Below are positions 19,275 to 28,871 of a stretch of 64,000 nt of DNA, piece by piece; the first letter of the stretch is position 1; every line of letters begins with the position of its first letter. This DNA is from Chloroflexota bacterium (lineage in GTDB: Bacteria > Chloroflexota > Anaerolineae > Anaerolineales > Villigracilaceae), in assembly GCA_021414245.1 (NCBI GenBank), contig JAIOOU010000011.1, forward strand, positions 1-64,000, given 5' to 3'. The position numbers and the translations under genes are program-made. The notes beneath the pieces were generated by a model that searched no databases, was not told where the DNA came from, and saw only the letters and a list, made by a program, of their open reading frames with translations.

Positions 19275-19772
19275 TTATTTTTCCACTTTTTCCGAAATAT
19301 TGGCCGACATGGAGGAGGATTTTCTCATTTGTTCCTCCTGGACCATGCGAACCCCGTTGCTGACCTGGTTGCTTAATTTCGCGATCTGGTCCTGCAATTG
19401 CATCAGGGTATCCACCACATAATTATCAGCATCGACACGGGTGGCTTCGGCTTCGGCGCGGGCCTGGCCGACGATCTGATCCGCCCGGCGCTGGGCTTCC
19501 CCAACGATCATATCCTTTTGGATCATTTGATCCGCCTTATCGCGGGCGAGCTGCAGGGTGCGGTTGGCCTCCTCCTGCGCCTGCGCCATGACGCGGTCGC
19601 GCTGCGCCATGACCTGCTGGGCCTTCTTCACCTCTTCCGGGATGGCGATGCGCATTTGATCGATCAACTCCAGCATGCGGTCTTCATCCACGACAACGTT
19701 ATGCGTGAAAGGCAGCGCTTTCGCATCGTTGAAGAGTTCTTCCAAGCGGTCAATGAGTTGCAGAATATCCAT
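19275..19772 (-). CDS. Coiled-coil ATPase-subunit-B/DivIVA-like protein
   Basis: ORF; long coiled coil with AQEEANRTLQLARDKADQMIQK and GEAQRRADQIVGQARAEAEATR. Confidence 0.6.
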   Translation of the reverse strand: MDILQLIDRLEELFNDAKALPFTHNVVVDEDRMLELIDQMRIAIPEEVKKAQQVMAQRDRVMAQAQEEANRTLQLARDKADQMIQKDMIVGEAQRRADQIVGQARAEAEATRVDADNYVVDTLMQLQDQIAKLSNQVSNGVRMVQEEQMRKSSSMSANISEKVEK

Positions 19773-19883
19773 GGTGTGCCTCGTGCAGGCAGTTTCCTAT
19801 AAAGTGAGTTTTCTTGTTCATACGGCCGAAAATAAGAATTTCAGTCCAAGCATTCATCCCGTATGCTGTAATTCTAGCACAAA

Positions 19884-20399
19884 TTAATCACGCAGGGCAT
19901 TCGGCGGGGACTGCTCCCCCATATGGAGCATCTTGGCATGCAGGGCAGCCTTCACATGCGGCGGGACCATGCTGGAGACGTCCCCGTTCAGGGTGGCGAT
20001 CTCCCGTACCGTACTCGAGGACAGAAAAGTATGCTGTTCGGCCGTGATCAGCGCCACGGTTTCGATATCCTTGGCGAGACGCTGGTTGGCCAGGGCCATG
20101 CGGAACTCAAACTCGAAATCGGAGAACACCCGTAAACCGCGGACCACCACCTGGGCATCCACCGCGTGGGCAAAATCAACCGTCAGGCCGCTGTACCCGG
20201 TGACCTTGATCTTGGGATTGTCCCTGAACGCCTCGCGTACCAGCGAGATGCGTTCGTCGGGGGAAAACATCAATGTCTTGAGCGGTTTGTCGTATACCGC
20301 CATGACCACTTCATCGAACAGGCGCGCCGCGCGGGTGGCAATGTCAATATGGCCAAGGTGGATCGGGTCGAATGTGCCGGGGAACAATGCTCTAACCAT
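19884..20399 (-). CDS. coaD: Phosphopantetheine adenylyltransferase
   Basis: MVRALFPGTFDPIHLGHIDIATRAARLFDEVVMAVYDKP; VRGLR, SSSTVREIA. Confidence 0.95.
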   Translation of the reverse strand: MVRALFPGTFDPIHLGHIDIATRAARLFDEVVMAVYDKPLKTLMFSPDERISLVREAFRDNPKIKVTGYSGLTVDFAHAVDAQVVVRGLRVFSDFEFEFRMALANQRLAKDIETVALITAEQHTFLSSSTVREIATLNGDVSSMVPPHVKAALHAKMLHMGEQSPPNALRD

Positions 20400-20411
20400 T
20401 TTTCTCCATCA

Positions 20412-22934
20412 TTACGAGACATCGCCTTTGCCCTCGCCCCAAAATCTTTCAAAGGCCTCAGACAGCAGGGCGTGCTCGGGTTGTTCAAGATAGGGATCGC
20501 GCTCAAACAGGGCCTGCGCCTGGGTGCGCGCTTTTTCGATCAGGGCCACATCCGTGATGCTGGCCATCTTCAACGAAGAGGCGAAGCCGGCCTGTGCCGT
20601 TCCCAGGAATTCACCCGGGCCTCGGGTCTGGAGGTCGAGATCGGCCAGCTCAAACCCGCTGTTGGTGCGGGACATGGCCTGCAAGCGTTCGTTTTCAGCC
20701 GCATCTTCATGGGTTGGGATCAATAAACAATAGGATTGGTCGGCGCCGCGTCCAACCCGGCCGCGCAGCTGGTGCAGCTGGGCAAGCCCAAAGCGGTCCG
20801 CGCCTTCGATCAACATCACGGTCGAATTGGGAACGTCCACGCCCACTTCGACGACTGTTGTTGAAACCAGGATGTCATATTGCCCATCCCGGAATTTCAA
20901 CATGACTTCATCCTTTTCAGCAGGCTTCATGCGGCCGTGCAATAATCCAAGCCTGAGATCGGGAAATACTTCCTTCGAAAGGGTTTCATAATCGTCCACC
21001 GCTGCGCGGGCTTCGATCTTTTCGCTCTCATCGATCAGCGGATAGACGATGAACGCCTGCTTGGCATCCTTGATCTGTCCGCGGATCAGGGTAAACGCGC
21101 GTTCCCGTTCCTGCGGCCGCAGCACATAGGTATTGACCGGCTGGCGCCCAACCGGCATCTCATCGATGACGGAAATATCGAGGTCGCCGAACACGGTCAA
21201 GGCCAGCGAGCGCGGAATGGGCGTGGCGGTCATCACCAGCAAATGCGGATTGGTGCCCTTGCTGCGAAGTTCCTTGCGCTGCTCCACACCAAAGCGATGC
21301 TGTTCATCGATCACAATGAATTGCAGGTCTTTGAACTGGACAGGCTGTTCGATGACCGCATGCGTGCCGATGACGATCTTCACCGAACCGCCGATCAGCC
21401 CCTGACGGATCGCTTCCTTCTCCGCCTCGGGCGTGCTGCCCACCAACAGGCGAATTTCCTCAGGCTGCATCATTCCGCCGTCCCCTGCAAGAAGAGCAGT
21501 AAAGTTGCGATAATGCTGTTCAGCCAGGATGGAGGTGGGCGCCATGATGGCGGCTTGTGCGCCGGCATTGACAACAATACTTGCGCCCAGGGCGGCGACA
21601 ACCGTTTTTCCGGAGCCCACATCTCCCTGCACGAGTCTGTTCATCGGTCTGCCGGAGTCAAGGTCGGTGCGAATCTCTTCAAGCGCCTTTTGCTGGGCGG
21701 AGGTCAGGGCAAAGGGCAGGCTGGTAAAACGCGCCTCCAGCCACTCGGTCGAAGCGGAGAAACGGCGGGCATCCACGGATTTCCAGTCCCGCTTCTGGCG
21801 CAAGACCCCCATTTGCAGATAAAAGATCTCGTCGAAACCCAGACGCTCCCGTGCGGCTTTGAGTCGAAGCTGCGAAACCGGAAAGTGGACCTGCATGAGG
21901 GCTTCGCTCAGAGAGACCAGCTTGGCCGAAAGTTTTATTTTTTCAGGCAGCGCATCCACGACAGCCGGGGCCCAATGCGACACGACCTGGTTCATGATCC
22001 CGCGCAGCCATTTTTGTGTGATCTTTTCGGTCAGCGCATAAATGGGCACAATGCGGGCGGTGTGCAGGCTTTCCACGTCAACCGGTTCCCAATCGGGGCT
22101 GTTCATGACGAGGCGGCCCAGGTATTGATCGATCTTGCCGGAGACCGCAATGGCGTCGCCCTGTTTAAATCGATTTGCAAGCCAGGGTTGATTGAAGAAT
22201 GAAATCCGCAGCGAACCGGTGCCGTCGCTGATCACGATCTCGATGATGGAAGCCTTGCCGCCGCGGATGGGACGGTTATGCACACTTTGAATGGTGCCAA
22301 GGACAGTCACCACATCGCCATAGAACAGGGCCTTGATGGGCTTGAGCTGGCTGTAATCCTCGTAGCGGCGCGGAAAATAATACAGCATGTCGCCGAGGGT
22401 CTTCATGCCCAAACTAACGAGGGTCTCGGCATGCTTGGGTCCCACACCCTGCAGGACGGTTAAACTGGCATTCAATGCAGCGGGAGTCTGGCTGACCTTC
22501 GCGCCGGGAACTATCTCTGACCGAGGGGTTGCCGCCGGACGAGGTCTTTGTGGTTGACTCTGCTGCTGGGGACGTTGCGGTTGAGGCCGCGACTCGCGGA
22601 TCTCTTCGGGTTGAGGCGGTACATCCTCTGTTAAAGTTACCGGCGACGTCTGTACCTGCGATTTTGCTTTCTGCCCGGCTTCAGGATAAGTATCCCCGAT
22701 ACGCTTCCAAAGACCTTTAAGCGACTCAGCCCTTCCATCCGGGCTGAGTTTTTCGTAGGAACGCAGGCGGGCTACAACAGCCTGAATGATCTCTTCAGCC
22801 ACCCCGTCCGCACGGGCCTCGCCTTCCCAAAAATCAAGCATCTTGGCCAACCCGCCAATAATGGCAGTGTTGGCGTATTTGTTTTCGTGTTCCAGGCGAA
22901 AGAATTTTCTTAGTTTCTCTAGAGATGGTTGCAT
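20412..22934 (-). CDS. recG: ATP-dependent DNA helicase RecG
   Basis: ORF; LQGVGPKHAETL, OB fold, RLVQGDVGSGKTVVAALG, DEQHRFGVEQR, RLQAMSRTNSGFELADLDLQTRGPGEFLGTAQAG. Confidence 0.95.
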   Translation of the reverse strand: MQPSLEKLRKFFRLEHENKYANTAIIGGLAKMLDFWEGEARADGVAEEIIQAVVARLRSYEKLSPDGRAESLKGLWKRIGDTYPEAGQKAKSQVQTSPVTLTEDVPPQPEEIRESRPQPQRPQQQSQPQRPRPAATPRSEIVPGAKVSQTPAALNASLTVLQGVGPKHAETLVSLGMKTLGDMLYYFPRRYEDYSQLKPIKALFYGDVVTVLGTIQSVHNRPIRGGKASIIEIVISDGTGSLRISFFNQPWLANRFKQGDAIAVSGKIDQYLGRLVMNSPDWEPVDVESLHTARIVPIYALTEKITQKWLRGIMNQVVSHWAPAVVDALPEKIKLSAKLVSLSEALMQVHFPVSQLRLKAARERLGFDEIFYLQMGVLRQKRDWKSVDARRFSASTEWLEARFTSLPFALTSAQQKALEEIRTDLDSGRPMNRLVQGDVGSGKTVVAALGASIVVNAGAQAAIMAPTSILAEQHYRNFTALLAGDGGMMQPEEIRLLVGSTPEAEKEAIRQGLIGGSVKIVIGTHAVIEQPVQFKDLQFIVIDEQHRFGVEQRKELRSKGTNPHLLVMTATPIPRSLALTVFGDLDISVIDEMPVGRQPVNTYVLRPQERERAFTLIRGQIKDAKQAFIVYPLIDESEKIEARAAVDDYETLSKEVFPDLRLGLLHGRMKPAEKDEVMLKFRDGQYDILVSTTVVEVGVDVPNSTVMLIEGADRFGLAQLHQLRGRVGRGADQSYCLLIPTHEDAAENERLQAMSRTNSGFELADLDLQTRGPGEFLGTAQAGFASSLKMASITDVALIEKARTQAQALFERDPYLEQPEHALLSEAFERFWGEGKGDVS

Positions 22935-22941
22935 GGGTCCA

Positions 22942-22947
22942 ATTTTA
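22942..22947 (-). promoter_or_regulatory. -10 box TAAAAT 7 nt upstream of recG start (putative leaderless promoter)
   Basis: Minus strand TAAAAT-tggaccc-ATG. Confidence 0.5.
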
Positions 22948-22959
22948 TCATGGGGAAGG

Positions 22960-23796
22960 TCACTTCCTTACGGCCGCAAACCCCAAACCGTTCGGGCCAA
23001 CATGAGTTCCGATCACGGTGGTCACATTTACAAAAATAATATCGCGCGGAATGGACATTCGCACACTCTGCATCAATTCGTGGAGCAGGGCCCTTGCTCG
23101 AGGCTCGGCATTGGTGTGCAGGATTGCCAGCCGTTCCAGATCGCCCCGTTCCAGCAGGAAGTTCAACATGCGCTGATCGGCCTGTTTCGTGGTACGGACG
23201 GCGCCAATGGCTTTGACCTCGCCGTCCACCAATTCGATCATCGGTTTGATCGAGAGCAGGCCGCCCAGCGCAGCCACCGCGGCAGGGACGCGTCCGCTGC
23301 GTTTCAGGTATTCCATGGTATCCAGGGCCGCAGAAACCTGCAGCCGCGTGCGTGTGGACTCGATCGCATTCAAGGCAGGCTGCAGACCCAACTCGGCCTC
23401 TTCGGCTGCGGCGATCACCTGAAATCCGAGTCCCAGGGAAAGCGAACCGCTGTCCACGCAGGTGACCCGGCCGGGAAATTCCCCGGCGGCCTGGCGCGCC
23501 ACATTGACAATGGTCGTCAGCTGGCCGGCTGCGTGGATGGAAAGGATGTGGCTGCAGCCTTGTGATAACAGGCTCTCATACGGCGAGGCAAAATCCCCAA
23601 TTGAAGGCGCGGCAGTAGTAGGCGCGGTTTGAAGCGAGGGCAGGCGGTCATAAAATTCCTCGCGTGTGATCCCGATCCCATCGGCGTACTCCCTCCCATC
23701 CAAAACAAGAATGGAGGGCACAACCAGAATTTCATGTTGTTCGGCCAGATAGGCGGGAAGGTCAGAGGTGGAGTCAGTTACAATGCCAATTTTCAT
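22960..23796 (-). CDS. DegV family (fatty-acid-binding FakB-like) protein
   Basis: MKIGIVTDSTSDLPAYL, GREYADGIGITREEFYDRL, SIHAAGQLTT. Confidence 0.92.
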   Translation of the reverse strand: MKIGIVTDSTSDLPAYLAEQHEILVVPSILVLDGREYADGIGITREEFYDRLPSLQTAPTTAAPSIGDFASPYESLLSQGCSHILSIHAAGQLTTIVNVARQAAGEFPGRVTCVDSGSLSLGLGFQVIAAAEEAELGLQPALNAIESTRTRLQVSAALDTMEYLKRSGRVPAAVAALGGLLSIKPMIELVDGEVKAIGAVRTTKQADQRMLNFLLERGDLERLAILHTNAEPRARALLHELMQSVRMSIPRDIIFVNVTTVIGTHVGPNGLGFAAVRK

Positions 23797-23856
23797 GGTT
23801 CACCGTTTTCGAGTTTAACACACGAGGTACACAAACGACCCGGTCTCATTTAACCC

Positions 23857-23888
23857 TTGACATACTGTATGCCACATAGTATTATGTG
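23857..23888 (+). promoter_or_regulatory. Near-consensus promoter of padR overlapped by two palindromes (putative PadR operator)
   Basis: TTGACA-N17-TATTAT; CATACtGTATG overlaps the -35 and CACATAgtatTATGTG spans the -10. Confidence 0.75.
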
Positions 23889-23902
23889 ATAAAGGCTACC
23901 AT

Positions 23903-24232
23903 ATGGCAAACACTGAATCGCTCGATAATGTTGTCCTTGAACTGCGGCGCGGCGTGATCGTGCTGGCGGTGCTCAGTCAGTTAAATGGCGAGCAATACGG
24001 ATATTCCCTGCTCAAATTGCTTTCAGATCAAGGGCTGGAAGTGGACCAGGGGACCCTCTATCCCCTGCTGCGCCGGCTGGAGGCGCAGGGGTTGTTGGAA
24101 TCGGTCTGGAAACTTGAGGAGGCACGCCCGCGCAGATATTACGTGATCAGCGCGGAGGGGAAGAAACTCTTACCGAAATTGAAAAAGGAATGGGCTGGCA
24201 TTGTCTCTGTAATGAATAAGATGCTGGCATAA
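23903..24232 (+). CDS. PadR family transcriptional regulator
   Basis: ORF; ILVLAVLSQLNGEQYGYSLLKLLSDQGLEVDQGTLYPLLRRLEAQGLLES-type winged helix. Confidence 0.9.
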   Translation: MANTESLDNVVLELRRGVIVLAVLSQLNGEQYGYSLLKLLSDQGLEVDQGTLYPLLRRLEAQGLLESVWKLEEARPRRYYVISAEGKKLLPKLKKEWAGIVSVMNKMLA

Positions 24233-24242
24233 GGAGAATGAA

Positions 24243-25220
24243 ATGAAACTAATTGACCGTTATGTAACTGAAGTTGGTAAACATCTTTTGGTCTTTAAAG
24301 GACGTGAGGATATTGAAAAAGAATTACGTTCCACCCTGGAAGATATGCTCGAAGAACGTGCTGAAAAACAAGGGGGATCAGCGGACGAAGCCATGGAAAT
24401 TGAATTGTTAAAAGAATATGGCTCACCAGATGAAGTTGCCACAACTTATAACCCGCATCCATATTTAATCGGACCGCGCATCTTTCCGCTCTTTCTGAAG
24501 ATTCTAAAAATTGTACTCCTCAGTACCGCTTTCGGCATGACCATTGTAATGATCATTGAATTGATCACCCAAACTCCTCTGATGGGGAGTGAATTTACAG
24601 AAATCCTTGGGGATGGATTAGGAAATATACTTTCGACGGTGATTTCCGCATCTGGATATGTCGTTTTGATATTTGCAATCATCGAAAGGACTGTGCCAGA
24701 CCTGGGGATTAGCAAAGAGGATTTCGATGAAAAATGGGACCCTGCTTCGCTTGCCAAAGAGCCAGACCCTAATTCTGTCAACCGTGGTGAATTGATTGCT
24801 GAAATTGTGTTCACATTCATTGGACTTGCGATTATCAATGAAATCTTCTACATTCCGGTTTTCTCAGATACGTTTCGCAGGTTCGTACCATGGATCAATG
24901 CAGTTTTCGTTACTGAGATCTTGTTAGATATTTACCTACTGCGCAAAGCCGTTTGGGATACTGCAACTCGCATTGTAAAAATTGCAATGGAAGCTGGAAC
25001 CATTGTCATTGCAAGCATTATGTTGTACACACCAAATGTCATCACCTTTTCGGCTGAAATTCTCAAAAACATCCCTGAGAGTTCGTCAGCAGATATAGAA
25101 ATAGTCGCGAGAATCTTTGACATTGGGGTTTTGATCGCGTTTATCGTCGTCATCATCGTGGCAAGCATCGAATTGGTCAAAGCGGCAATCGGATTGATAA
25201 GAAGTTATACAAGGAAATAG
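24243..25220 (+). CDS. HAAS-domain (DUF1700-like) membrane protein
   Basis: N-terminal helical HAAS-like segment, then multiple TM helices; directly follows padR. Confidence 0.7.
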   Translation: MKLIDRYVTEVGKHLLVFKGREDIEKELRSTLEDMLEERAEKQGGSADEAMEIELLKEYGSPDEVATTYNPHPYLIGPRIFPLFLKILKIVLLSTAFGMTIVMIIELITQTPLMGSEFTEILGDGLGNILSTVISASGYVVLIFAIIERTVPDLGISKEDFDEKWDPASLAKEPDPNSVNRGELIAEIVFTFIGLAIINEIFYIPVFSDTFRRFVPWINAVFVTEILLDIYLLRKAVWDTATRIVKIAMEAGTIVIASIMLYTPNVITFSAEILKNIPESSSADIEIVARIFDIGVLIAFIVVIIVASIELVKAAIGLIRSYTRK

Positions 25221-25233
25221 TTTTTGAGGAAAC

Positions 25234-25272
25234 AAAAAGTGACAGTCTCCTCTCAGGTGACTGTCACTTTTT
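25234..25272. terminator. Bidirectional terminator
   Basis: AAAAAGTGACAGTC/GACTGTCACTTTTT hairpin. Confidence 0.8.
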
Positions 25273-25298
25273 AATAACTTGTTTACCAAGCTACTTGA

Positions 25299-26960
25299 TT
25301 ATTCGATCGAAATAATGAACTGATAGTGCGGCTGCCCGCCTTCCTGGACTTCTATTTCCAGGGAAGGATGCTTTGCATGGATCTGGTCGGCGATACGGTT
25401 GGCTTCCGCATGGGTCATTCCTTCGCCGAAGAAAAGCGTGACCAGCTCATGTTCGTCAATTCCCGCTTTTTCGAGCAGGTTCAATACACCCTGCTCGACA
25501 GATTCAGCTGCAAGCGCCAGTTTTCCATCCAGCAGCGCGATCACCTGACCGTCCTTTACGCTGACTCCGTCAATTTCAACCGTGCGGGTGGCGATGGTGA
25601 TCTCCCCGGTCTTTACAATGCTCATAGCCTTGGTCATCTTTTCAGCAACAGAAGCCAGTTCCCCGTCCGGAATGAGCGAGAGCATGGCCGCCAGCCCCTG
25701 CGGGACGGTGCGAGTCGGCACAACAGCCACCTGCTTCACGGTCACTTCCTTTGCCTGATTGGCGGCCAGGATAATGTTCTTGTTGTTCGGCAGAATAATG
25801 ACCTTGTCGGTCGGCAGATTTTCAAAGGAATTCAAAATATCCTGCGTGGATGGATTCATGCTTTGCCCGCCGGACACCACCGCGGCCACACCCAGGCTGG
25901 CAAAGATGCGGCTTAAACCGGCACCCGGTGAAACGACCACCACGGCGATCTGGCCCGGCTCCACGGCGCTGAACTGAATCTGTTTGCTCTTTTGAATATC
26001 ATCCATTTGCGCAAGCAAATTCTCGATGGCCACCTTGGTGACCGTGCCGATGCCCATGATGTAATCGATCGGTTCGTAGCGTTTTTCGGTCGGCACATGG
26101 ATGTGCATGCGGTACATGCCTTCGCCCTCACCCACTTGAATGGAGGTGCCCATCTCTTCGAGCCGGCCGTAGAAAGATCCCAGATCCAGCTCACCGGCCG
26201 GGACAAAATCCACGACGATCTCGTAATCCTGCCCTTCCTCCACCTCATCCAGTGCACCCTGCAAATTCATCGCAGACATGGGCTGCACGCTCATTGTGGG
26301 CGTTTCCAAGGACTCACCATAAACATGCCGCAGCATGCCTTCCAGAATGAAGAACAATCCCTTGCCACCCGAATCAACCACCCCCGCCTGCTTGAGGACC
26401 GGGAGCAGATCCGGCGTCTTCCTGACCGCCTCATCCGCGGCTTTGACAGCCACCTCAAGAATTTCCACCGCATCCTTCGCGGACCCCAAAGCTGCTTCCG
26501 CTGCGATGGCCACTTCTTTAATGACGGTTAAGATCGTGCCTTCCACCGGGCGGACCACTCCTTTATAAGCAGTATCCCGCGCCTCCCCGAAGGCCTTCAC
26601 CAGGGTTTGCACATCGAGAGTAGCTTTGTCATGAACGCCGCGGGCAAAACCGCGCAAAATTTGACTCGTAATGACGCCTGAATTTCCGCGCGCACCCATC
26701 AAGGCACCCTTGGAGATCAAAGCCGCCATTTCGCCAAGGTGGCGCACGCCTGAGTCCTTCACTTCATTCCAGGCAGCCTGCACCGTGAGGGTCATGTTTG
26801 TGCCCGTGTCCCCATCCGGGACGGGGAAAACATTCAAGGCGTTGACTGTTTCCTTGTTGGTTCTGAGCCAGGTCAGCCCTGCATCCAGAAGCCGTTTAAG
26901 CGATTGGCCGTCAATCGGCATTTTACGGAGCTTATCCACCCGCGCACTGTCCACACCCAT
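25299..26960 (-). CDS. fakA: DAK2-domain fatty acid kinase subunit A (YloV/FakA-like)
   Basis: LNVFPVPDGDTGTNMTLT, GARGNSGVITSQILRG, IILPNNKNI. Confidence 0.9.
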   Translation of the reverse strand: MGVDSARVDKLRKMPIDGQSLKRLLDAGLTWLRTNKETVNALNVFPVPDGDTGTNMTLTVQAAWNEVKDSGVRHLGEMAALISKGALMGARGNSGVITSQILRGFARGVHDKATLDVQTLVKAFGEARDTAYKGVVRPVEGTILTVIKEVAIAAEAALGSAKDAVEILEVAVKAADEAVRKTPDLLPVLKQAGVVDSGGKGLFFILEGMLRHVYGESLETPTMSVQPMSAMNLQGALDEVEEGQDYEIVVDFVPAGELDLGSFYGRLEEMGTSIQVGEGEGMYRMHIHVPTEKRYEPIDYIMGIGTVTKVAIENLLAQMDDIQKSKQIQFSAVEPGQIAVVVVSPGAGLSRIFASLGVAAVVSGGQSMNPSTQDILNSFENLPTDKVIILPNNKNIILAANQAKEVTVKQVAVVPTRTVPQGLAAMLSLIPDGELASVAEKMTKAMSIVKTGEITIATRTVEIDGVSVKDGQVIALLDGKLALAAESVEQGVLNLLEKAGIDEHELVTLFFGEGMTHAEANRIADQIHAKHPSLEIEVQEGGQPHYQFIISIE

Positions 26961-26973
26961 ATGATATGTTCTC

Positions 26974-27330
26974 CTAATCCGTATCGCTGATACGGAGGCC
27001 CGCCACGTGCACATTGACGGAATTCACGCGCAGTCCAAGCGCCTTTTCCACATGGAAGCGCACCGTATTCGCCACGCTCTCCGCCACGGCATTAATTCGC
27101 GTGCCATATTCCACCACGACATTGACATCGATATCGATGTCATCCCCCTTATATCTCACGGTGATGCCGCGCGAAGGCTCCCTCGTAATGGTGGAAACAA
27201 TGCCATCCGCCAGGTTTTTCGGCGCAAGCCCCACCACGCCGTAGGATTGCAGGGTGGCATGATAGGTTATGGTTGCCACCGCGTTCGGCGAGATATGGAT
27301 CCCGCCCAAGGAAGTTGATTCGTCGCCCAT
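26974..27330 (-). CDS. Asp23/Gls24 family (YloU-like) protein
   Basis: GGIHISPNAVATI..., GVVGLAPKNL; adjacent to fakA. Confidence 0.88.
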   Translation of the reverse strand: MGDESTSLGGIHISPNAVATITYHATLQSYGVVGLAPKNLADGIVSTITREPSRGITVRYKGDDIDIDVNVVVEYGTRINAVAESVANTVRFHVEKALGLRVNSVNVHVAGLRISDTD

Positions 27331-27341
27331 GGATTTGCCCT

Positions 27342-28871
27342 TTATGTTTCGAAAATTGGAAGGACCCTGCCTTCCATCTCTGGAGTTATTGGTTGATCCA
27401 GCATGGCAAGAATGGTTGGAGCCAGATCAAGAATGTGTGCATCCACAATGTTACCAGATTTGAGGCCCTCACCCGCCACCAACAGCATACCCTGCGGTTT
27501 ATGGTTCCCGCTGCGGCCCTCGGGGTTTTGATCGGGCGCCGGCCAGGGAAAAGTCCCATACCTGGCAGAAGTGATGGTCCGATGACTGGATGCGGGCTCA
27601 TCATTCCACAGGACGATGATATCCGGAAGCCAGTCCAATTTTTCCCCATTAAACACCCGATCGGCCCGAAAGATGTCCTTTACCAGGGGAAGACCGGTGT
27701 CCGCATCCACAAAAGACTTCAAACCTTCCATGATCCTCCCGCACAACGAGTCATATTCTGCGCCGGGAGAAACCAGACCGTGGGCCTCCCGCCCTTTGAG
27801 ATTAATGCGAATCCAGCCCTGCACATCCGCCATCATGCTAAATGCGAGGATCTGGTCCCAGCGAACCAGCCCTGTCCTCCAAAACCCGGTCAGGTAATGG
27901 CGCCCGGCCAGGGGCAGGGCGGATTTCACCCTGTCCCGCCAGCGGACGGGGACCAGGCTGCGCACACGATGCAGCGTCGTGGGACGGGGAGTCTTTTGGC
28001 GCAGATCAGGCAGGTCGTCCAGAATGAGGCGCAGCATCTCAGGTGCAACCCAGGTGCGGCATGAATTCTGTCCCATGCCATGCAGCGAGAAGACCATCAC
28101 CGTCGTCTGCGGATCGATATCGCGGGTCAATTCATCCACGGCCCGATCAGATGCCATATAGATCTGATGCAGGGCATCCTCGAGTTCGGTTCGCTCCGCT
28201 TCCGTCAGCGGTTCTTCAATATTATTCGTATTCCAGAGTTTATGCCCGCCGCGATGCAGGGATGGAAGACAAAGCAAAAACAAATCCCATTTCTCCTCAC
28301 GGATCAATTCTTTTGCCATAAGGGCAAGTTTGTCCGTCAGGGTCAGCAGTCTGTCACGAATATCCCTGAATTCCTTTTTACTCATGGAGCCTTCACGCTC
28401 TCCAAGTTGATCGGCCTCGCCAAATCGAGCCAGCAATTGGCCGTAAAAATCAGGCGGATAGCTGCAGGGAGTAACCACCCGATCATCCGTGGCCCAGCCC
28501 ACCACTTCCTTTCCATTGAATGGAACAGGTCGATAGCGCATTGGCACATCGAGGATAATGGCGCGGGGACCGTTTAAATCGAATTTTTCCCAGAAAGGCT
28601 GAAGAGGCAGGGTCTGTGGATCAGGTAATTCGGTCCGCGAACGGGCCGCATTCCAGACCAGATAGTTGTACAGGCCGTGATTGGCGGGGGACTTACCACT
28701 CGCAAAGGAAAACCAGACGGATCCGGCCATCCATTTTGCGGTCGAGTCCAGGCGTCCATAGGCACCGCGATCCCGGAGACGTTTCAACGCCGGCAGGCCG
28801 CCGTCATCCATCCATTTTTCGATCAGGGATGGCTCAGCCGCATCCAGGGCGATCATCAATATTTTTTTCAT
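27342..28871 (-). CDS. Alkaline phosphatase superfamily / type I phosphodiesterase-like protein
   Basis: MKKILMIALDAAEPSLIEKWMDDGGLPALKRLRDRGAYGRLDST; FSLHGMG; start overlaps upstream stop (ATGA). Confidence 0.8.
   Translation of the reverse strand: MKKILMIALDAAEPSLIEKWMDDGGLPALKRLRDRGAYGRLDSTAKWMAGSVWFSFASGKSPANHGLYNYLVWNAARSRTELPDPQTLPLQPFWEKFDLNGPRAIILDVPMRYRPVPFNGKEVVGWATDDRVVTPCSYPPDFYGQLLARFGEADQLGEREGSMSKKEFRDIRDRLLTLTDKLALMAKELIREEKWDLFLLCLPSLHRGGHKLWNTNNIEEPLTEAERTELEDALHQIYMASDRAVDELTRDIDPQTTVMVFSLHGMGQNSCRTWVAPEMLRLILDDLPDLRQKTPRPTTLHRVRSLVPVRWRDRVKSALPLAGRHYLTGFWRTGLVRWDQILAFSMMADVQGWIRINLKGREAHGLVSPGAEYDSLCGRIMEGLKSFVDADTGLPLVKDIFRADRVFNGEKLDWLPDIIVLWNDEPASSHRTITSARYGTFPWPAPDQNPEGRSGNHKPQGMLLVAGEGLKSGNIVDAHILDLAPTILAMLDQPITPEMEGRVLPIFET

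Noticed and set aside
27342-28871. Possible sulfatase partner for the SUMF1 protein at 44846
   Set aside because: The phosphatase-superfamily protein lacks a CxPxR sulfatase signature around its predicted nucleophile and is 16 kb away
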